Below, one piece after another: positions 11,042 through 25,060 of a stretch of DNA of 64,000 nucleotides (position 1 is its first letter; each line of letters opens with the position of its first letter). Origin of the DNA: Trichosphaerium sp. ATCC 40318. Lineage: Eukaryota; Discosea; Flabellinia; Trichosidae. The position numbers and the translations under genes were made by a program. A model generated the notes under the pieces. That model was not told the origin of the DNA. It saw only the letters and a program-made list of their open reading frames with translations, and made no database searches. The DNA lies in assembly GCA_038496445.1 (NCBI GenBank), contig JALMLS010000138.1, positions 1-64,000 of the forward strand, read 5' to 3'.

Positions 11042-13713
11042 ATGAATTATTTACGCATAGTATTGCTTACGTGCGCATGCTTGAGCATACTACAAGGTAT
11101 TCGTATTATTTGCGCTGCTTTTGGCTCATACGCTTGTTAGTGGCTTACGGAGCTTCTGAAAACGCATTTTTTGACCTAGCAACGTTTTCAGGTGCTAACG
11201 AGCCAGTTGACGCTCCCACGCACACAGACCCAAATATTATACAAGCAACTCTAAATGGCCAACAAGTCTATGTTCTGACTTTCAATACAAGTATGAACGC
11301 TATTTCTCCGTAATACTGACCATACTAGCCCTATTCGCTAGTAGCATTGAAACACTTGGATCGAGTGTATTCATCACAGAGCCAGCTGGTACGTAGATAG
11401 AAAAAAAAATTCCTGCCAATTACTAACTGCTTGTAATGTAGGCTTGCTTGCTGAAAATTCTACTTATGCACCTATTTTCATTGAAGGCGCTGAAAACATT
11501 GTTGTTCCTGAGTTTAACGGAGACGAGTTTCCAGTGTTTTATTACTCAACTACCAATTTGAAGTGGCAATACCATTTCTATCACTTTTCTACAAACACAA
11601 ATGTACATGAACTAAAAATTATGTTTTGGTTTTTTTTTTTCTTTTCACAAAAACTAGTCAAGTGCAACAAGATTAACACAACTACATAGTCTTTTGAGAG
11701 GAATGATACAACTATTAATGTGGGTGTATTGGGAAATGAAATTTCTTTATTCAATGCATTTCAAGGCACGTGATAATCCAATACACTAAAACGAAAGTTG
11801 TAACTTTTTTTTGTTTTTAGTTGGCAGTGACTTCCTTGTATATGCTCGCAATACCACTAAAACTTACATGTACTCTATTACAAGGCATCAAGATCCTGTT
11901 GAGACTTTTAACGGTACCCTTGTTTACAAAATGTGGGTTTGTATTCTTAGCTTGTTTTAGAAACTGAAAGTTTCGTGCGTGAAGACAGGATAACCTCCCT
12001 TGTACAAGTTGAACCAGGATGCTTTGTACAGGCCCGAATTACTGGTAATTGGATTACTATGTTCTTTTACAGTAACAATTCCAAGGTATGTTAGCATTTG
12101 AAGTGTTTGTTGTTCACCTCTTTGTTTTTTAGCCTTATAGCGAACAAGCGTCAACAGTGGGCGAGCTGACAGGTCTCAGTATTGCTTTCAACGATGAAAC
12201 AAACCACGTGCAAACGTATACTACAGCTGCTGGAGGCGCTACAGCAGAAACACATGGTTACACGTGCTTATCTGACTTTAATACTGTGAGTGGTGATGGT
12301 GTCAGTACCAGTTTGAATAAGGTCAAGCCTGTTGGTGTTGGCAGCTCGACAATCTCCGAATTCGTTCTTATTGGAGAAGATCAATTTGGAGTTATTAGCT
12401 TTCAAACTGATTTAAACGTAACAGAAGCGTTTGTAGGGACTAGTGCTCTTACTACCATTGAGGCTACCTTTAGCAAAAGCCAATGTCAATTGGTCGTTGT
12501 CACACAAGACAACAGCACCATTCATGTAGGTGTTTTTACACCTTCTTTTGGTATTTTTACTTGCGATTGTACGTGTAACTATAGAAATATGTTTGTATCC
12601 TAATCGTTGTATAATAGTGCCACCAACAACTGCTCCACCAACCACAAATGCGCCAACTACAGCTCCTACTACTAGCGCACCAACTACAATTGCACCAACT
12701 ACAATTGAACCAACTACCGCTGCACCTACACTCGAACCAACCGCAGCAACAAATTGTCCACCGGCAATTACCCCAAGTGTACGTTGCATTCCCTTTTTTT
12801 TCTGTAGTCATTAATTATGTCAAAGATTCAACCACGCTTGGATTGCATTATTACAACGGACCAGATAATTATACAGCCGTCCTAGGGTGGGATACAACTG
12901 TACGATAGTTTATAGCCACAAAAATCACTGATAACGAGGTAGTTGTCATCTGTAGACATTTGTTATGGATCAAGCAACAGTATAACACCAACACCTTTGG
13001 ACACTTCAATTGTGCCAACACTATTTGAAGGAAGTGCGGCCTTCTTCCCTTCAACTGAACCTTTCCGATACGATTTTGATGGACAATCAACATCTTGGAC
13101 ACTTGGCGAAGGTGTTGTAACATTCTCAAGCGCTAGTCCAGAGTGTATAATAGACGGTATGTAATTTCATATCAACTGTTGTTTTGACTTGGATTGTAGA
13201 GGTGACAATTGACTTTAACCTTGATGCTCCATTCCCGCTCCCAGATAGTGACCTTAACACTATTGGAACTGTTGTAGCTACAGATTTAAATGTTAACTTG
13301 AGCGATATAACTGTTAGCCAAAGAGCAACACCAAGCTCTAAGAGACAAACAAGTACAACTGTTTCTGTAACAATTGCAGGTATTACATTTTTTTCTGAAT
13401 TACAACAATGTGTTCTTAACCCAGCTTGTACAGCAGGAGGAAATCAAAATGTGGCAACCACTGTCGGCACTTATTTGAATGATGACACAGCAGTACAACA
13501 AACAATAGCTACCCTTGCAGCTCAGGATGTACAAGTCACTGTACGTGCACACTAGTAGTTGATTTAACTAACCACATATAGGGTGTTACAGTAGCTGAGC
13601 CTAGCACTGTCACTCGGGCAACTGTTATAGACCCTTCTCCAAGTGCATCACATAGATTACGATACTGTATCCTCTTGGTCGCCCTTTTAACAGTATTATG
13701 TGGCTTACTTTGA
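11042..13713 (+). CDS. Surface protein, array copy 3, PTTxAP stalk
   Basis: Signal peptide MNYLRIVLLTCACLSILQ, then an ectodomain with the same plan as copies 1 and 2 but much diverged: QATLNGQQVYVLTFNT, FITEPAG, FPVFYYSTTNLKWQYHFYHF, DFLVYARNTTKTYMYSITRH, and a long exon about 12133-12570. A longer stalk of PTTxAP repeats (12618-12775) follows. Then come DNYTAVLGWDTT, the TSIVPTLFEG segment almost identical to copy 2, and the SEA-like module ending SSKRQTSTTVSVTIAG, GVTVAEPSTVTRAT and the hydrophobic tail LRYCILLVALLTVLCGLL; TGA at 13711. One intron, from 11766, is GC-AG (GCACGTG). Introns are 38-60 nt. Anchored cell-surface location is inferred from signal peptide, stalk and tail. Confidence 0.68.
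12618..12775 (+). repeat. PTT-x-AP codon repeat (mucin-like stalk)
   Basis: About ten units of roughly 12-15 nt encode APTT, APTTS, APTTI and EPTT in array copy 3. Copies 1 and 2 have only short versions. Such Thr/Pro stalks are usually heavily O-glycosylated and extended; this is inference here. Confidence 0.75.
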
Positions 13714-13755
13714 GTCACTAATTAATAAAATAACTTTTTTCTTGTTTTATTTTTT

Positions 13756-16108
13756 TTAGATGACATCTATTTCCTTTGTAAAAACACGCTCCATTGGCTT
13801 GAAATAGCAATAAGCATCAACACCAAACAGTTGAGCAATTTGTACAATAGTTGTTTCTCCAGGAGCCATTGATTCACGCGCAGTAAGATGTAAATGTTTT
13901 AAAGAAACTAGATACTTCAAGGAGTCAAACAATGCTTCTGGCTCGAAGCACTTTTGGTTTTTCTGTGATACGTCGATAGTGAGTGTCTCAAGTGTTGATA
14001 GTACAGTGCAATGTTGAGTTAAGAACCAAGAAGCTTGTGTTGTACTCTCAGCAATGACACTGACATGTTTTAACGAAACAAGATTACACATGACCTTGTG
14101 AATGTCCAAATGTTTTCTTGACGAGCCATCAATATTAATGCTCTCTAAATGAACTATATGCTTAGCATATGGTTTCAAGAGTAAGTTTATAACTAAACCA
14201 CATTAGCAAAACTCAACAATAAGTAGATAAAATCAGACAACGACGATGTCAAAAAAAAAGCAAGTTATTAAGGTTTTGATTCAGTGAAGTGGAAGTGTCA
14301 TTTTTCGTGATAACGTACAGGTTCTGTTGAATCTTAAAGCGCCTGCTCGGATATATAGCTTTGCTAGATTATCTTTTTTACATTCTAGTGACTCCATAAA
14401 CTTTGCAACAGAAGCATTGTTAAAGCCAAAATCAACATCAAGTTCACGCAAGTTTAACACTGAGAACATATTAGCAAATTGTGCTTTATGCACCATGCAA
14501 GAAAAATTTATGCTCATTTGAAGTGCTTTCAGGTTTGGAAACATTTTTGGAATACGTTCAAGTGTATTAGACTTTCCAATATTCTCAAGACTCAAAGAAC
14601 TAACACTCCTAGTGCAAACGTAAATACATAACAAAATCAAATAAAAGAAGCCAAAAGTAGTTACGTCAGTTTAAGTTCACGCCGCACAAGCTCCACAGCA
14701 AAAGCATCGATTACTAGAGTAACTTGATTAAGACTTAGAATAGTAGTCAAGCACTCTATCCACCAATCCATACCCAGTCTAAAAACCAAAACATTAGAAC
14801 CGCAGTCCAACAATGACATAGAAAATAAATTTTGAAACTTTATGTTACACCACACGTGCATGTGACATAAAAAAAAAAAAGAAGTTCGTTTGAAAATATT
14901 ATATTCTTCGTTATCACAAAAATCAATCAACCGTACCTGTGATCCCATAAATAACGCATATCAATACGCTTTAAGCTTACTAATTTTGGTATGATCTGAA
15001 TATTTTCTTCAATCGATTCAGTCGAGAATGCTTCCCATAGATTAATACTATTTATATTAGGTAATACCCTGAGTATATCCTTTGCTTGAGAAACTTTAAA
15101 TCTCATCTAAACCATCGAGTCAACTCAAAAAAATACCAAAAAACCAACCAAACAAAAATAAAAGTAGCAACATAGACAACGAACCTTTGGCATGTTAATA
15201 ACGAACTTGACAGGTGTTTGTAAGTGTGATAATATCCACGTTTTATCAGGTGCACATTGCGCACTCTGTTGTAGTAAACAAACATGCCCCAACCTCTTAA
15301 AAGTACTTTGTATGAACGCCAAATCAGATGGATGTATTTCTTTTGTAAGCCAGTCAATATGAACAACATTTTTCATCTGAGTAATGAGGCTATTTTGGGA
15401 CAACCGCCTGTGACAAAGTAATAATCTCTCCACTGCCGTAATTGCAAAGAATCTAGCACGCTTTGCAACTTTGAAAAGAAAAAATGTTAGTAGGAGCAAA
15501 CAACACAGTTGTGATCAAAAAAAAGCATGTTTGGTTTTTTCTTGGTCTGTTCGAACCAATCGTGTCACGTGGTCGACTCCGCTTTGGGGTATTTTAATGA
15601 CTTACCTAATAATAAAGCTGCAAGGGTTCTCATTGATTCTTTGGCACGTTTGGTCTTTGAACCCTCGGCAGAGCCTAAAGTGTAGTGTACCGCCAAATTC
15701 CATATCTTTGAAATCAGTTCGGAGGGTAATATTTTTAATGGGTTAACTTTAGTTCCAGATGGGTGTAGGTAACGTAATTTGCAATATGGATGCGCTAGCC
15801 ATTCCTGAAAAGTGTAAATAACTGTTTTGAGCTGTTTTTTTATTGTAGTTGTATAAAAGACGTTTACGTACCTTAGTACGGTTTATAATGAGCGTTCGTT
15901 CCATATTAAGGCGCAATGCGTGTGATGCGTCTTCATAGTTTACACCAACACCGTTTAACAATTCTTTGATCTATACATACGTTAGCAGGCACCTGTACAA
16001 CATTTTGATGATTTGTAAAATACATACGATGTCTCTGTTTGTTCTTTGTCGCTTATTAGCTTCGCCTTCAGTATCACAGAGGTCGTCTAGTTTCCTCTTT
16101 ACACTCAT
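13756..16108 (-). CDS. F-box-like / leucine-rich-repeat-like protein
   Basis: Start ATG at 16108-16106 opens a basic N-terminus, MSVKRKLDDLCDTEGEANKRQR, resembling a bipartite nuclear signal. A short F-box-like stretch LPSELISKIWNLAVHY lies near 15.7 kb. Further exons carry irregular leucine-rich segments: MKNVVHIDWL, INLWEAFSTESIEE, LVSLKRIDMRYL, FPNLKALQMSI, LNLRELDVDFG, LVSLKHVSVIAES, LETLTIDVS and LVSLKHLHL; stop at 13756. The overall plan, F-box-like then irregular LRRs, suggests a substrate receptor of an SCF ubiquitin ligase, but the F-box is weak. Exon joins in the middle (14.2-15.6 kb) are approximate. The 3' end lies 42 bp from the end of surface gene 3, in convergent orientation. 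Confidence 0.6.
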
Positions 16109-16479
16109 TGCGTACTTACTCTACAATTCGCAAAACAGAATGGAAAGTAACACCTCATTTTCTGAAAACGTTTGACTTAATCGGCTATTGTCTTTCTAAA
16201 CTCAGACTTTTCCCAAACAATACTAGTTGTTTCTTAAAAACGAGGGTACGGTTGGAACTTAGTAAACAATACTTTGTTGCAACGTGCCAACAAATAATAG
16301 ATACATCACGTGACGAACAAATCTTTAGGCGAAAATTTTAGTGATTTCATCTATAAATACAAGTTAAACATTAAGCTTTGATTCTCACAAAGGATGGACA
16401 CTGAAGATCTTTCTTGTCATCATTTGTAAACTATATACAAAAATCTGTGCATGGTCACGTGATCAAACGTTATCAAAAT

Positions 16480-18772
16480 CTACGATAAAACGCAATAGGA
16501 GTTGAGAAGCCTAGAAGTTGTTATTTTGAAAATCACGATCTGTTTTCGAACCTCAAATATAACGAACTCGTCGTATGTAGGCACATTACTTGCTGTTGTG
16601 ATACCCAAGAACAAACTATCTATATTCATATCATCCTTATTCTGTGGTATAACTGGTATATGATGAGCATCGTAGTGCTTATAAGCCTTATTTTTAACCA
16701 GCTTTAGCATATCTGTGCCAATCTAGAAAAATCGTCAGTTACGCTTGCTCATAGCTTGATTTAACAGAATCCTCCTTACCACAGGATACACGTTCTTAAT
16801 CACAGCATTACATAGTAATAACCGAGTGCAATTGGCCTGAGCTTTTGCTGCATAAGCTGCTTGGAAAGAAGTATAAAATCCATCTCCAAACAAACCTGTA
16901 TTCAAATGTAAGTACTCAGTAGATTAGTTTCTCGTGCGTGCCTGTTTTTATCATATCTTGTGAAAATCCTTCTTTACAAATGGTGAGAGTATCACCATCA
17001 GCAGGAGCATACCAAACCCATAAAACATGTGCGCCATTTTCAGTTGTTTGGCAAATGTAAGACTGAGTGCGCATACTGACCCTATTACGTAAATCAATAT
17101 CGTTCTCGTGCTGCCACTCGGGTAGAGCAATCTCCGTTTCTTAAAAAAATCGTAAGTAACCTGTTGCATAGCAGTGGCTTATACAAGGAAAAACTACGAA
17201 CCTAGGTGTTCAATCGTCTCGACGAAATGTGCGATTGTCACTTCGTTATGTATAGCCATGATTTGGTTTATTTGTCTATGCCCTGCGGTCTCACCAAACA
17301 ATCCTTTAATGAAGTAAAAGTCAAGAGGGAATGAATCAGTGACTGTAATCTCTTTGAAGCCATGAATAGTTTGTTTCCAATTCGCACTTGTTGCCAACCT
17401 CTCAGAGCAATTCCAGGCATTCAAAATCCCAATCTTACGTCTCATATGTCCAGGTGTTAAGCAATCTATCTTTGAGTGGAGAAGTGCTACAGCATGCTTT
17501 TGGTCGTAGACTTCTTTTCTCAAAAAGTTGATAGCTTTATGTTGAACTTTCACGTGTGCTTTCAAATCGTTGTACGCTTTTGTTTGTGCTTGGACTTGCT
17601 TATGTAGCTCAAGTAGCTTTTCTAAAACAACCTGATCATACTTGCTTGTAGACCCTTTTGGCGTAGCGTCATCTGTTTTAGCTTTTTTGCCCTTGCCGGC
17701 GCTTTCACGAAGCTCTTTGCTGATTGGTGCATTTTTTAGTGAAGCAATAATTTTGTTTTGGTTTAGCATTTCTTCACGCAGTTGAAGCATTAAATCTTGC
17801 ATTGATGTGAATTGTTTAAACTGATAGCTTGCCCATACACTTATCAATGATTCTTAAAACTCATCAGACGTTGAAGAAATAAACAAAACAGAAAAAAAAA
17901 AAAGAAAAAATTAGAGTACCAGACATATCAAAAGGCGTTTGGTTTTTTTCGTTAGTTATGGACAAATCAGCGCCTGCTTTTATGAGCAGCGTTAATATAT
18001 TCAAGTCATCCTTTGAAGCTATAAAACAAGTGAGAACAGTACACTATTTAGTAAATTAAAATATCTTTCGAAAAATCTTACCAGCACAATGTAAAGGCGT
18101 CCAGCCATTCTTCTTCTTAGCGTTGACATTACTACCAGCTTCTACTAAAATCTCAAGCGCATCCACTTGTCCAGTTTCGGCTAGTACATATATTAATCAA
18201 ACACTTTATCACGTGGATAATCACGTGCCTGCTCGATGTAAAGCGATAGCTCCCTGATCATTTTTTTTATTAACGTCTGAGTTTGCTTCAACAAGAGCTA
18301 TGATACACTCTAGACTTCCTTTCATTACTAAAACATATTAGGTAAAGGCGAAAGTCGTGAAAATGTACAACAAACGCGGTGTTTAAATGCCATTCTCACC
18401 TGCTCTGTGTAGTGGCGTCGAGCCAGAAAGCGTCAGAGCGTTTACATTTGCGCCATTTTCGATGAGTACTTTGACACACTCTGCTTCTCCTTTGTATGCT
18501 AAACTCACGTGTCATATCACGTGTTGAAGTATAAAGAAACGAAATTTCAAAGCATAACAATGAAATAAGATTAAAATGAGCCTACCTGCGTTGTGCAATG
18601 CTGATTCGCCATAAAACGTAGCGTCAACTTTAGCTCCGCGTGATATAACTTCAGCAAGTTTTTCAGAGTTACCTGCACCAGCTACGTTGTATAAGAGAAA
18701 CTTGTTGGTTATTTTTAGCATACCAGTATCGTATAGAATACGATCTAAGGGCATAAACCATGTAGACGACAT
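16480..18772 (-). CDS. Ankyrin - coiled-coil - PARP-like ADP-ribosyltransferase
   Basis: ATG at 18772 (MSSTWFMPLDRILYD). About five ankyrin repeats follow, each roughly on its own exon, with TPLHRA, TPLHCA and ALHRA signatures (18.7-17.95 kb). A phase-1 splice (PFDMS to ESLISVWASY) joins them to a long exon with a basic coiled-coil, 17847-17200. The C-terminal part matches a PARP/ART catalytic domain: LTICKEGF, TGLFGDGFYTSFQAAYAA (the GxGxY strand), LLLCNAVI, and the terminal YDEFVIFE strand with the expected glutamate. The usual H-G-T motif is not evident; the aligned segment reads VLWVWYAPADG. The intron from 16941 is GC-AG (GCACGC). The plan is tankyrase-like but without SAM. Activity (mono-ADP-ribosylation or none) is uncertain. 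Confidence 0.72.
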
Positions 18773-19322
18773 GCTTCCTCAAACAAAGAACGGTAAAGCG
18801 GTATGAAATGTAAAGACCAAATTTGCAGGCGAGTTATCGACAAAAACTCCGTTTATGCTTGCGCTATGTGCACGCCGCTAGTGCGTTGGACCTTGAAAAG
18901 GTTGTTTTTAGAATGCCACGTGTTAGTAGTTTTTAGCTCAGGCAGGTATCGATTCGTAGTGTATTTTTGTATCAGCAAAACAGTTGTGGTTGCAGCGTTC
19001 TCTCGTCACTTATGTACACCACGTGTTGTCTTGCCAGTGAGTATTTTATATTACGAAATTTCGGCTGTGCAATGTAGGATAACAGTAGCAAAGTGGTTAA
19101 CGGGGGCGACAGCGCTATTACGACGGACCACATTCACACGAACTAGCGAGGTGTTTGCGAAAGCAGATTTTCACGCAAATGTTTGACGCAATATGGTTTG
19201 CCAGCTAACCCTAGCTTTCACTGTAGCTCCCATCTCATAACGAAAAATGCAACCTGTGCTACTTGACAACTTCCATTGAAGAAATTTTCTGACCTTTTCA
19301 TTGTTCGTGTAGTACTGCTCAA
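18773..19322. promoter_or_regulatory. Divergent intergenic region, ANK-ART and CK2 alpha
   Basis: 550 bp between two divergent start codons. It holds two CACGTG palindromes (about 18917 and 19019) and an open frame on the + strand that I do not accept as a gene. No defined core promoter element is seen. Confidence 0.4.
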
Positions 19323-21012
19323 ATGGCCTACTGGGGTCCAAATTCTACCAAAAGAAAGACCCGTAAGCTACGAAACCGAGCGAGGGTTTATTGTGATGTA
19401 AATCAACATCGACCAAGAGAATATTGGAACTACGAGAATCTCACTGTACAATGGGGGTACGAGTTGGCACTGCCGTAGACGGGTTTTCTCTATTGAATAA
19501 TTTATTTTGGAGTAACAATCCTCCAGTACTAACCTACGCACTCTAGTGATCAAGATGATTACGAAATCGTTAGAAAACTAGGACGTGGAAAGTACAGCGA
19601 AGTGTTTGAGGGCGTTAATCTCGCCAACAACGAGCGCTGCGTAGTGAAGATATTGAAACCAGTGAAAAAGAAAAAAATCAAGCGCGAGATAAAGATACTG
19701 CAAAATTTATGTGGTGGCACTAATATTATCAAACTACTGGACGTTGTTCGCGACTCGCAATCAAAAACGCCTTCCCTCATCTTCGAATACGTCAATAATG
19801 TTGATTTTAAAATATTGTACCCTACATTCACAGACTATGATGTGCGCTATTACATGTATGAACTACTGAAGGTACGTAATTTGCAATCCACCAACTTTTT
19901 CTGTTTATTTTTTTTTACGGCACCGCAAACGCTAGATTTTGCACCATTTAGCCCTAAAACTCGCTCTACACCATACTTTTATCGGCTCTTCTCTTTTTTA
20001 ATTAGTACGCCCCTAAAATTACCCTAGGCACTTGATTTCGCTCACAGTAACGGTATGCTGAATTAATGGACGGAGTTCAAATGATTACCCGTTTTTTTAA
20101 ATGTTTTGTTTTTATACGCTTCGAGTTTTTCACACGCTTACACTACTTCCCATCAGGTATAACGCACAGAGACGTTAAACCCCACAACGTAATGATAGAT
20201 CATAAAAAGCGACAACTTCGTCTTATTGATTGGGGTCTTGCTGAATTCTACCACAAGGTAAGGAAAAGACTGGTTTACATACACCTTTAACGCCAAAATA
20301 TAAAAAAAGCTATTGACTGATAGCCGTTTTTGTGTGGTGTTTCTTTATGGTTAAAATTATGCTTGTTTTTTTAATTGTGGATTCCAACTTAAACGCGGCT
20401 TAGGACCAAGAATACAATGTCAGGGTCGCTAGTAGATACTTTAAAGGGCCAGAATTATTAGTTGATATGCAAGATTACGACTACGCACTTGATCTATGGT
20501 CATTTGGTTGTATGTTCGCTGGTATTGTACGTGCCTGTTGGCGCTTTCTTGGCACCTTTTTTTGTGTGCAGTGCTGTTCTCACAATCTCCGTTTAGTTGT
20601 TTCAACGCGAGCCAATTTTCCGTGGTATGGATAACCCTGACCAGCTCGTTAAAATCGCCAAGATTCTTGGTACTGATGAGCTAGATGCTTACTTGGAGAA
20701 GTACGGCCTTTCTCTTGATCCTCAATACAGAGCAAAGATTGGACGTCACGCAAAGAAGCCATGGAAGAAATTCATCACCAGGTATGCACTTGGCACTAAT
20801 TCAATGGCCCAACCTCATTACAACATCCTCCAGTTGGGGTTTTTATTTTTTTTTGTATTTGTTAACGTTTTACGTGCAGTGAAAACCAACGCTTGGCTGG
20901 TATCCCAGAGGCAATAGATTTGGTAGATAAACTTCTACGTTATGATCCTCAAGAGCGATTGACTGCCAGAGAAGCAATGGAACACCCATACTTTCTCCCT
21001 CTTCACAAATAA
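19323..21012 (+). CDS. CSNK2A: Casein kinase II catalytic subunit alpha
   Basis: Constitutive Ser/Thr kinase with very wide nuclear and cytoplasmic targets. Exons start at ATG 19323 ([17 protein letters not shown]) and end at TAA 21010. Seen in order: the glycine loop [12 protein letters not shown], catalytic Lys in [20 protein letters not shown] (the CK2-specific basic cluster), [12 protein letters not shown], the CK2 form DWGLAEFYH instead of [17 protein letters not shown], the CMFAGI region, and a C-lobe ending [15 protein letters not shown]. The C-terminus stops right after the kinase domain, as in many protist and plant CK2 alphas. At least six introns, of 40-170 nt. Nothing in it looks abnormal. 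Confidence 0.97.
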
Positions 21013-21208
21013 ATTATGATAAACTGTTTTGTAATTAATTCAATAAAGCAAACTAGTGGGTTGATATTGCTTGGGTCTTTTTTCTTTCGTGTTGTACTCT
21101 ACACAACAGCATTTAACGCTTTTTTACCCTTAAGTCTGCAAAATGGACATGTTAAGCCATGTAGCGTTGTGAAGACAAACTTTTTGTAATAACCCTTGTT
21201 ACACAGCA
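21013..21208. other. Short intergenic CK2 alpha / Rpt5
   Basis: 196 bp; the 3' end of CK2 alpha includes an AATAAA-like AATAAAG just after the stop (about 21040). Confidence 0.35.
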
Positions 21209-23246
<2,038 letters not shown>

Positions 23247-23702
23247 AAAGGACCAAAAAACCCAAAATCTCCAAACAAATTGCACAAAAAAAAAAAAAAA
23301 GATGAAAAAATGGTTGATGTTGTCACAGTGTGTTATGGATGTACTGTGCGTTTTAAACACGAGAAAATGCAAAATTAGGTGTACTACTATTATACCCACC
23401 TTGTTGTGTGCGAACTTTAATAATTGTAAAAAAGATAAAGTTTCTCGTACTCTCTTTTGTCTTTGTTTATTTGAGTTGTCACGTGTTATTGACGTACCAA
23501 AGTGCAACCATACTTGAACTAGTACAGTAGTACCTTTGCGTGCTTAGAGCTTTGCAGTACTTTATTACAACACGTGGGTTCCCACTAGCCCTCGGGAAGT
23601 CATTTTTTTTGTTAACAAAAGTTTTAAGTTTTCTGCCCCACTTAAAGTTCTGCAGTAAATCACAACACTTCAACGGCTCGAGAGAAACAACCGCGAACTA
23701 CA
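23247..23702. other. Intergenic Rpt5 / EF-hand coiled-coil gene
   Basis: 456 bp with no supported gene. Two CACGTG sites lie at about 23479 and 23571. Confidence 0.4.
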
Positions 23703-25060
23703 ATGGAACAATTTAAAACATTCACCGCCATGACGTACAGCGGTCAAGGAAAAGGTTAACATTAACTTTTTTTCTTTCATTACCTTTTACTTACAAACGT
23801 ATTTGCTAGCTTTCTTGAACGCGTACTGGAATGAAATGCAAGGTATGAGTTTTCTAGTATTTGTAAATGCGATATGAGGCGTTTTTAGTGACGTTGAGTA
23901 GGCGAGACAGCAGAGGCTGTTTGGAACTGGAGTCATAAGTTCGCAGAGCTTGATCTCGATAAAGCAGACAAAGGCTCCGATTTGGTGAGTGCTCCTGTAA
24001 TACTCTATGTCTGACTACGTGATAGGATGAGTTTAACGCTCATAGATTCCTCGAGAGCTTGAAAGAAACCAAAACAGTAAAACAAATGCGAACAGAGCTT
24101 TCTGCTGCTGATTTGGATTTCAACAAGAGGTTTGTATTGATTTATTCCACGTGATAAGAATACGGGTTCTCAATTCATTTTTAGAGTAGCTCTCATCGAG
24201 TATTGCCTATGGAGACATGGTAAAAGTATTGAAGACTTCGTAAAACGCCCTCAAGTAAGGATAAAGCGAGATACCAGTCGACTAAACAGTTTTTTAAGGG
24301 TGATAACCAAGAGGAAGTTGAAAAATGTCAGAAACTTCTTGAAGTCGCTTTGGCAGCTGTTGAGGAGTCTACCTCTAAACTTGCAGAGTCCAGAAGACTA
24401 GCAACCGAAGCAGCTACTGCTGAGCGCGAATTAACGGCTGCTCTTGCTGATTTGAAAGCACAAGAAGATGCGTACAATAACAAAACTGAGACGTTAAAGA
24501 AAAAATCAGAAGAAGGAGGCGTTGTATCCAGGTAAAAATTATATGATCACGTGCCATCAGTTAATTTTTTTTAATTAGGAATCGTGCTAAGAACGAACTA
24601 TCTCAACATTTGGCTGAGGATCCTCTTCCTTTACGTTCGGCTAAGATAACTACAGGCACGTGATTTTTTCTGGAAAACCCAAAAATAACTATGACAATGT
24701 TACTTTTGTTTTTTCTCACTGCCTTTTAGAGGCTGCAAAGAGAAAAGCTGAAAAAGCGCGTAAGGAAAATGAAGCTGCAGCAGAGGCTGCTGACGTTGCG
24801 CTCAAACAAGCGAGGAAAGACTTTGCCGCAGCTGAGGTACTTATTTAATTCTGGTTTTATCTTGTGTAACGTTTATTTCAGCAAGCTCTCACTGAAGCCA
24901 AAGAGAACTCTGGTAACGGCCAAGGCATTGGTAAGTAGCTAATAACTTGCAATGAGAAATTGATCTAATCATTTCAACCTTAGTTTGGTGGATGGAACGC
25001 GATCTGCATGAAGCCAAAAAGTATTTGCCTACTGCCAAAGGTGGTATCTCCAAAAAATAG
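23703..25060 (+). CDS. EF-hand-like protein with long coiled coil
   Basis: Start ATG 23703 (MEQFKTFTAMTYSGQGK), stop TAG 25058. The N-terminal helical region (AFLNAYWNEMQ, AVWNWSHKFAELD) contains DLDFNKRVALIEY, which fits an EF-hand loop with acidic or polar residues at positions 1, 3, 5 and Glu at 12. A looser acidic segment, DLDKADKGSDLDEF, lies before it. The rest is an alanine/lysine/glutamate-rich coiled coil (AERELTAALADLKAQEDAY, KARKENEAAAEAADVALKQA) with a conserved-looking tail WWMERDLHEAKKYLPTA. Seven or so introns; the one from 24656 is GC-AG, starting GCACGTG. I recall similar proteins annotated only as hypothetical in other protists. A calcium-regulated structural role is inferred, not shown. 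Confidence 0.7.

Noticed and set aside
18803-19186. 127-residue + strand open frame upstream of CK2 alpha
   Set aside because: No domain, no splice structure, unusual Cys/Arg composition and overlap with the probable divergent promoter.
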